From assembly GCA_017964325.1 (NCBI GenBank), contig JAGCSE010000120.1, positions 1 to 23,282 on the forward strand: a stretch of DNA of 23,282 bases. The letters run 5' to 3'. Positions 20,467-23,282 of this stretch are shown piece after piece. A program made the position numbers and the translations under genes. The stretch's first letter is position 1. Each line of letters begins with the position of its first letter. This DNA is from Victivallales bacterium (GTDB lineage Bacteria; Verrucomicrobiota; Lentisphaeria; Oligosphaerales; Oligosphaeraceae). Under the pieces are notes generated by a model that did no database searches, was not told the origin of the DNA, and was given only the letters and a program-made list of their open reading frames with translations.

Positions 20467-20514
20467 AAAAAAACGGTTTCAGTGCTACAGTAAGCATTGA
20501 AGCCGTTTTTTTTT
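20467..20514 (+). terminator. Strong intrinsic terminator ending the S10 unit
   Basis: AACGGTTTCAGTGCT (20472-20486) pairs with AGCATTGAAGCCGTT (20493-20507), 15 base pairs with two G-U pairs and a 6-base loop. A run of As (20467-20473) precedes the stem and nine Ts (20506-20514) follow it, so it could act in both directions. It lies 60 bases after rpsS. Confidence 0.95.
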
Positions 20515-20532
20515 GTTTGTCATCGTTGCAAT

Positions 20533-20538
20533 TATAAT
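20533..20538 (+). promoter_or_regulatory. Perfect -10 hexamer before the GNAT gene
   Basis: TATAAT is an exact -10 match right after the terminator, but the bases 17 upstream (TTTTTG, 20510-20515) are a poor -35. Transcription from it would start near 20545, inside the ribosome binding region, so it would give an almost leaderless message. Confidence 0.35.
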
Positions 20539-20552
20539 AGAAAGGAATGAGA

Positions 20553-21692
20553 ATGGAAATCAGACGTGGGGTACCATCGGATTACGACGTCATGCTGAAC
20601 CATGTCGTCCAGAGTTTCAGGGAAGCGAATCCAAGCCATTTACGCTTCGAACATTTGTTTCCTGATGTCATCAATGCCTCTCCGGAGACGATGAGTTACT
20701 GGCGTTTTGCATTCATCGATGGTGAGATGGCCGCAGGTATCGAATTGATTCCACGTCAGATGAAGATTGGCGATGCGGAGTTCATAAGTGGTGGCATAGG
20801 CAACGTGCATTGTTGGCAGAAATATCGTAAGTCGGGTTGTTTCAGTGCATTGTTGAACCGCATCATCGAAGACATGAACCAGGAGGGCTGGGGGCTTGGG
20901 TTGCTTGGAGGCGACCGCACGCGCTATGGCAATTACGGATGGGAGCCGGCAGGCGTGGCACGGCGGATGAATCTGTCGTCGCATATCGTTCGTTTCGAGA
21001 ATCTTGGCCCCGCACCGTCGGTGACGGCATTTCGCGATTACACAGGCGATGACGAAGACGCGAAGAAGATGTGGGCGGCCCATTTGGAGAAAAATGTGCG
21101 TTGCACACGTCCGACGCTTGAGAAATTCAAATTGGCTTTGGCACGTCCAGGCTCCGTGACATACATCAATGAGACGGCGGAGGAAGGCTTCGCATACGTG
21201 ACTGTTCGCGGCGGCAACATTGCGGAATATGCGGGCATGACGGCAGGCGTGGAACGCATTCTCCGTTATCTGCTGAAGAACGGAGGATGGGGAGTGGAAT
21301 TGCCGCCGGTTTCCTGCTCGGGGCCGACGGAGGAGATGTTCCTGCGCTATGCGTCGGGCTATGGAATCAACACGACGGGCATGGTTCGTGTGAACTCTAT
21401 GTGCCGTGTTTTGAATGACTATGCGCCATGGCTGCGCCGTCGTCTGGAGAATTGGACAGGCGAACGCATCATCGAATTGGAGGACGGTGAGAAAGTGTCG
21501 ATTTTCCGCAAGGGCGAGACAATGGTCATTTCCGAAACGAACCGTATTGCGAATGTGAAGCTGACGCGACGCGAAGTGGCGCGGTTGTTCTTCGGGCCGT
21601 TCATGCCCGATCTAGGCTGCCAGCAGGAGGATGATTTCTGGCGGCTGGCCTTCCCTCTGCCGCTGTTCTGGGCTGGCCCGGACCATGTATGA
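20553..21692 (+). CDS. Eis-like GNAT family N-acetyltransferase
   Basis: The 379-residue product looks like the Eis type of GNAT enzyme, which moves an acetyl group from acetyl-CoA to amines. The N-terminal GNAT domain has the beta strand GEMAAGIELIPRQM, an acetyl-CoA-binding region GIGNVHCWQKYRKSGCFSAL (81-100), and LLGGDRTRYGNYGWEPAG (117-134), equivalent to the Eis FYxxxGF segment. The middle carries a second GNAT-like fold and the end a sterol-carrier-like domain (about 320-370, DGEKVSIFRKGETMVI). I chose ATG 20553 because AAAGGA (20541-20546) is 6 bases upstream; ATG 20547 is too close to it. The true substrate cannot be read from the sequence; aminoglycoside acetylation is known only for some family members. 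It is separated from the ribosomal genes by a terminator. Confidence 0.8.
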   Translation: MEIRRGVPSDYDVMLNHVVQSFREANPSHLRFEHLFPDVINASPETMSYWRFAFIDGEMAAGIELIPRQMKIGDAEFISGGIGNVHCWQKYRKSGCFSALLNRIIEDMNQEGWGLGLLGGDRTRYGNYGWEPAGVARRMNLSSHIVRFENLGPAPSVTAFRDYTGDDEDAKKMWAAHLEKNVRCTRPTLEKFKLALARPGSVTYINETAEEGFAYVTVRGGNIAEYAGMTAGVERILRYLLKNGGWGVELPPVSCSGPTEEMFLRYASGYGINTTGMVRVNSMCRVLNDYAPWLRRRLENWTGERIIELEDGEKVSIFRKGETMVISETNRIANVKLTRREVARLFFGPFMPDLGCQQEDDFWRLAFPLPLFWAGPDHV

Positions 21693-21745
21693 AGACAGTT
21701 CTGCTGGTTTAACAATTTCAAAATCAACCATAAATAGTATCGCCA

Positions 21746-23282
21746 ATGCAACATCATATCACACGTTTTTTGACATCAATCGCCGTTGTTTCCCTTTCGT
21801 TTACGGTCGAAGCAAAGCCAAAACTAAAAATCTCACAAGACGGCAAAAGCGACTATTGCATCCGTTTTGACAAAAATGACAAAGATCCGCGGTTTGTAGC
21901 CGCCATCAAGGATTTAGGGGATTTTCTGCATGAAATCACTGGCGCGACCATCCCGCTTGATAATGAGACGGCTGCGCATAAAATCATCGTCGGCGAGCGT
22001 GCGCCAGGTGATGGCAAGCCGTTTTCCGGCGTCCGTGAACGGCGAATTAAGAGTGTCGGAAATGACATCTATCTCTATGGAGACGGGCAGTTTGGCACCA
22101 TCGGCGCGATATATGATTTTCTGGAGAAATTCTGTGGATGCCGTTGGTTCGGCCCATGGGATGGTGATACATTTGTGCCGAAGAATGCGAATTTAACGCT
22201 GAATCCCATTGACTACAGCCATGCTCCGAGCTTCCGCAGCCTTGAATTAGGCTCGGCCTGGGCGTTGGCGAAAGTGCATCCGGGCGTTGCGGATTACATG
22301 CGCCGTAACCGTTGTTTTCTGCAACCGGACTACAGAGGCCCCAATCCGTCATTGGACGGTTGGAAATATATCGGCCCGACGACGCACGGTCTTTCGGCCT
22401 ACTTCCCGCCTGGCGGCCATACGCCCGGCAGTTTCGAGGGACAATGGGCTGGCCCGCATGTGGCGTTGGCTGACAAGGGATATTTCAAGGAACATCCAGA
22501 GTATTTTACCATGGACAAGAACGGCAAGCGCGTGCCGAACCGCCAGCCTTGTTTCAGCCATCCGGATGTCCGTCGCATCTTGACGGAAAACATTGAAACA
22601 GTCTTGAAATATGAAAAATACAATGTCGATGAATATGCCATTCTTGATCTTTCCTTCAACGACAGAAGCGGCGGCTTTTGCGAATGCCCCGGTTGTAAAG
22701 CACTGGAGGAGAAATACCAAAGCCCTGGTGGCCCGTATTACGATTATTTGATCGAACTTGGCAACAAATTCATCGCCAAATATCCAAAGCTTGTCATCCG
22801 CATGATCGCCTATCAGCCGTCCATGACCGGTGTGCCGCCGAAAGAAGGCTTCCGTTTTCCTGCGAACATCAGCGTCATCGTCGCCCCGTTGGTGCAGGAT
22901 TTTTCAAAGCCGCTGTCGCATCCGTATAATACAAGTTTCCGTAAGGAATTCACGGAATGGGGGCGTATTGCCGACAATATGTGGTGGTGGAGCTATCCGG
23001 TTCTTTATCCGCATGGAATACGTGCATACGCCCTGTTCCCAGGTGTTTACCGCAATGATAAGAATATCAAGTTCGCATACAGCGTCGGAACTCGCTACAT
23101 TATCAGCGAAATGGGCGGCAGCGTGATCCACAACTGCGCCTTCAAGCAACTCAATGATTATCTGGAAGTGAGACTTGCCGACGATGTGAATGATTCCGTC
23201 GATCGGATTGTTCAGGAATATTGCGACTATTGCTATGGGCCTGCTTCCGACCTCATGGTCAAATACTTGCGTGAAACCCATG
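21746..23282 (+). CDS. Secreted DUF4838 glycoside-hydrolase-like protein, 3' end outside window
   Basis: An open frame runs from ATG 21746 to the right edge (512 codons, no stop). The N terminus looks like a Sec signal peptide: MQHHITRF, a hydrophobic core LTSIAVVSLSFTV, and a probable cut after VEA (residue 23). An alpha/beta N-terminal domain like that of alpha-glucuronidases follows, ending with FGTIGAIYDFLEKFCGCRWF (116-135). The barrel-like part shows EHPEYFTMDKNGKR, QPCFSHPDVRRIL, and the NDRSGGFCECPGC motif ending at C317, all typical of DUF4838 proteins. The role is probably polysaccharide processing outside the cytoplasm; no substrate can be named. The ATG has no clear ribosome binding site, and a TAA at 21731 rules out an upstream extension. 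Confidence 0.85.
   Translation, partial: MQHHITRFLTSIAVVSLSFTVEAKPKLKISQDGKSDYCIRFDKNDKDPRFVAAIKDLGDFLHEITGATIPLDNETAAHKIIVGERAPGDGKPFSGVRERRIKSVGNDIYLYGDGQFGTIGAIYDFLEKFCGCRWFGPWDGDTFVPKNANLTLNPIDYSHAPSFRSLELGSAWALAKVHPGVADYMRRNRCFLQPDYRGPNPSLDGWKYIGPTTHGLSAYFPPGGHTPGSFEGQWAGPHVALADKGYFKEHPEYFTMDKNGKRVPNRQPCFSHPDVRRILTENIETVLKYEKYNVDEYAILDLSFNDRSGGFCECPGCKALEEKYQSPGGPYYDYLIELGNKFIAKYPKLVIRMIAYQPSMTGVPPKEGFRFPANISVIVAPLVQDFSKPLSHPYNTSFRKEFTEWGRIADNMWWWSYPVLYPHGIRAYALFPGVYRNDKNIKFAYSVGTRYIISEMGGSVIHNCAFKQLNDYLEVRLADDVNDSVDRIVQEYCDYCYGPASDLMVKYLRETH

Noticed and set aside
21930..22583. Small plus-strand frames at 21930-22196 and 22287-22583
   Set aside because: They are out-of-frame shadows of the DUF4838 gene, whose frame stays open to the window edge.

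Overview
This window is one continuous, plus-strand block of translation and transcription genes, followed by two unrelated genes at the right-hand end. Gene order is tuf (3' end only), rpmG, tRNA-Trp, secE, nusG, rplK, rplA, rplJ, rplL, rpoB, rpoC, rpsL, rpsG, an EF-G-type GTPase, rpsJ, rplC, rplD, rplW, rplB, rpsS, then a GNAT acetyltransferase and the start of a secreted DUF4838 protein. No mobile elements, CRISPR arrays or plus/minus strand switches are visible. The standard genetic code fits every gene.

The organism is a bacterium. The DUF4838 protein is of a type common in Lentisphaerota, Verrucomicrobiota and Planctomycetota. Together with the EF-Tu and polymerase sequences and the very long beta-prime subunit, it suggests the PVC group, perhaps a Lentisphaerota-like lineage. 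This is an inference; no search was run.

Layout. Positions 1-1137 hold the end of EF-Tu, a 12-bp hairpin, L33 and tRNA-Trp with a terminator-like stem. Positions 1162-4218 form the secE-nusG-L11-L1-L10-L7/L12 unit. A 345-bp spacer with an intrinsic terminator signal separates this from rpoB-rpoC (4564-14142), and a further folded spacer lies between rpoB and rpoC. A hairpin and a promoter-like sequence precede the str-type genes rpsL-rpsG-EF-G (14299-17223). A second promoter-like sequence precedes a shortened S10 operon (17307-20407), which stops after rpsS at a very strong terminator. The GNAT (20553-21692) and DUF4838 (21746 to the right edge) genes are probably accessory.

The core genes build the ribosome (S7, S10, S12, S19, L1, L2, L3, L4, L7/L12, L10, L11, L23, L33), supply the two large RNA polymerase subunits and NusG, the SecE translocon subunit, and the elongation GTPases. 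I see no new multi-gene system. The points most worth checking are: the divergent EF-G in the str slot, which lacks hallmark domain IV residues; the break of the S10 operon after rpsS; the roughly 460-residue region inside the RpoC trigger loop; natural residues at classical rifampicin (RpoB) and streptomycin (S12) resistance positions; and the terminator between rplL and rpoB.
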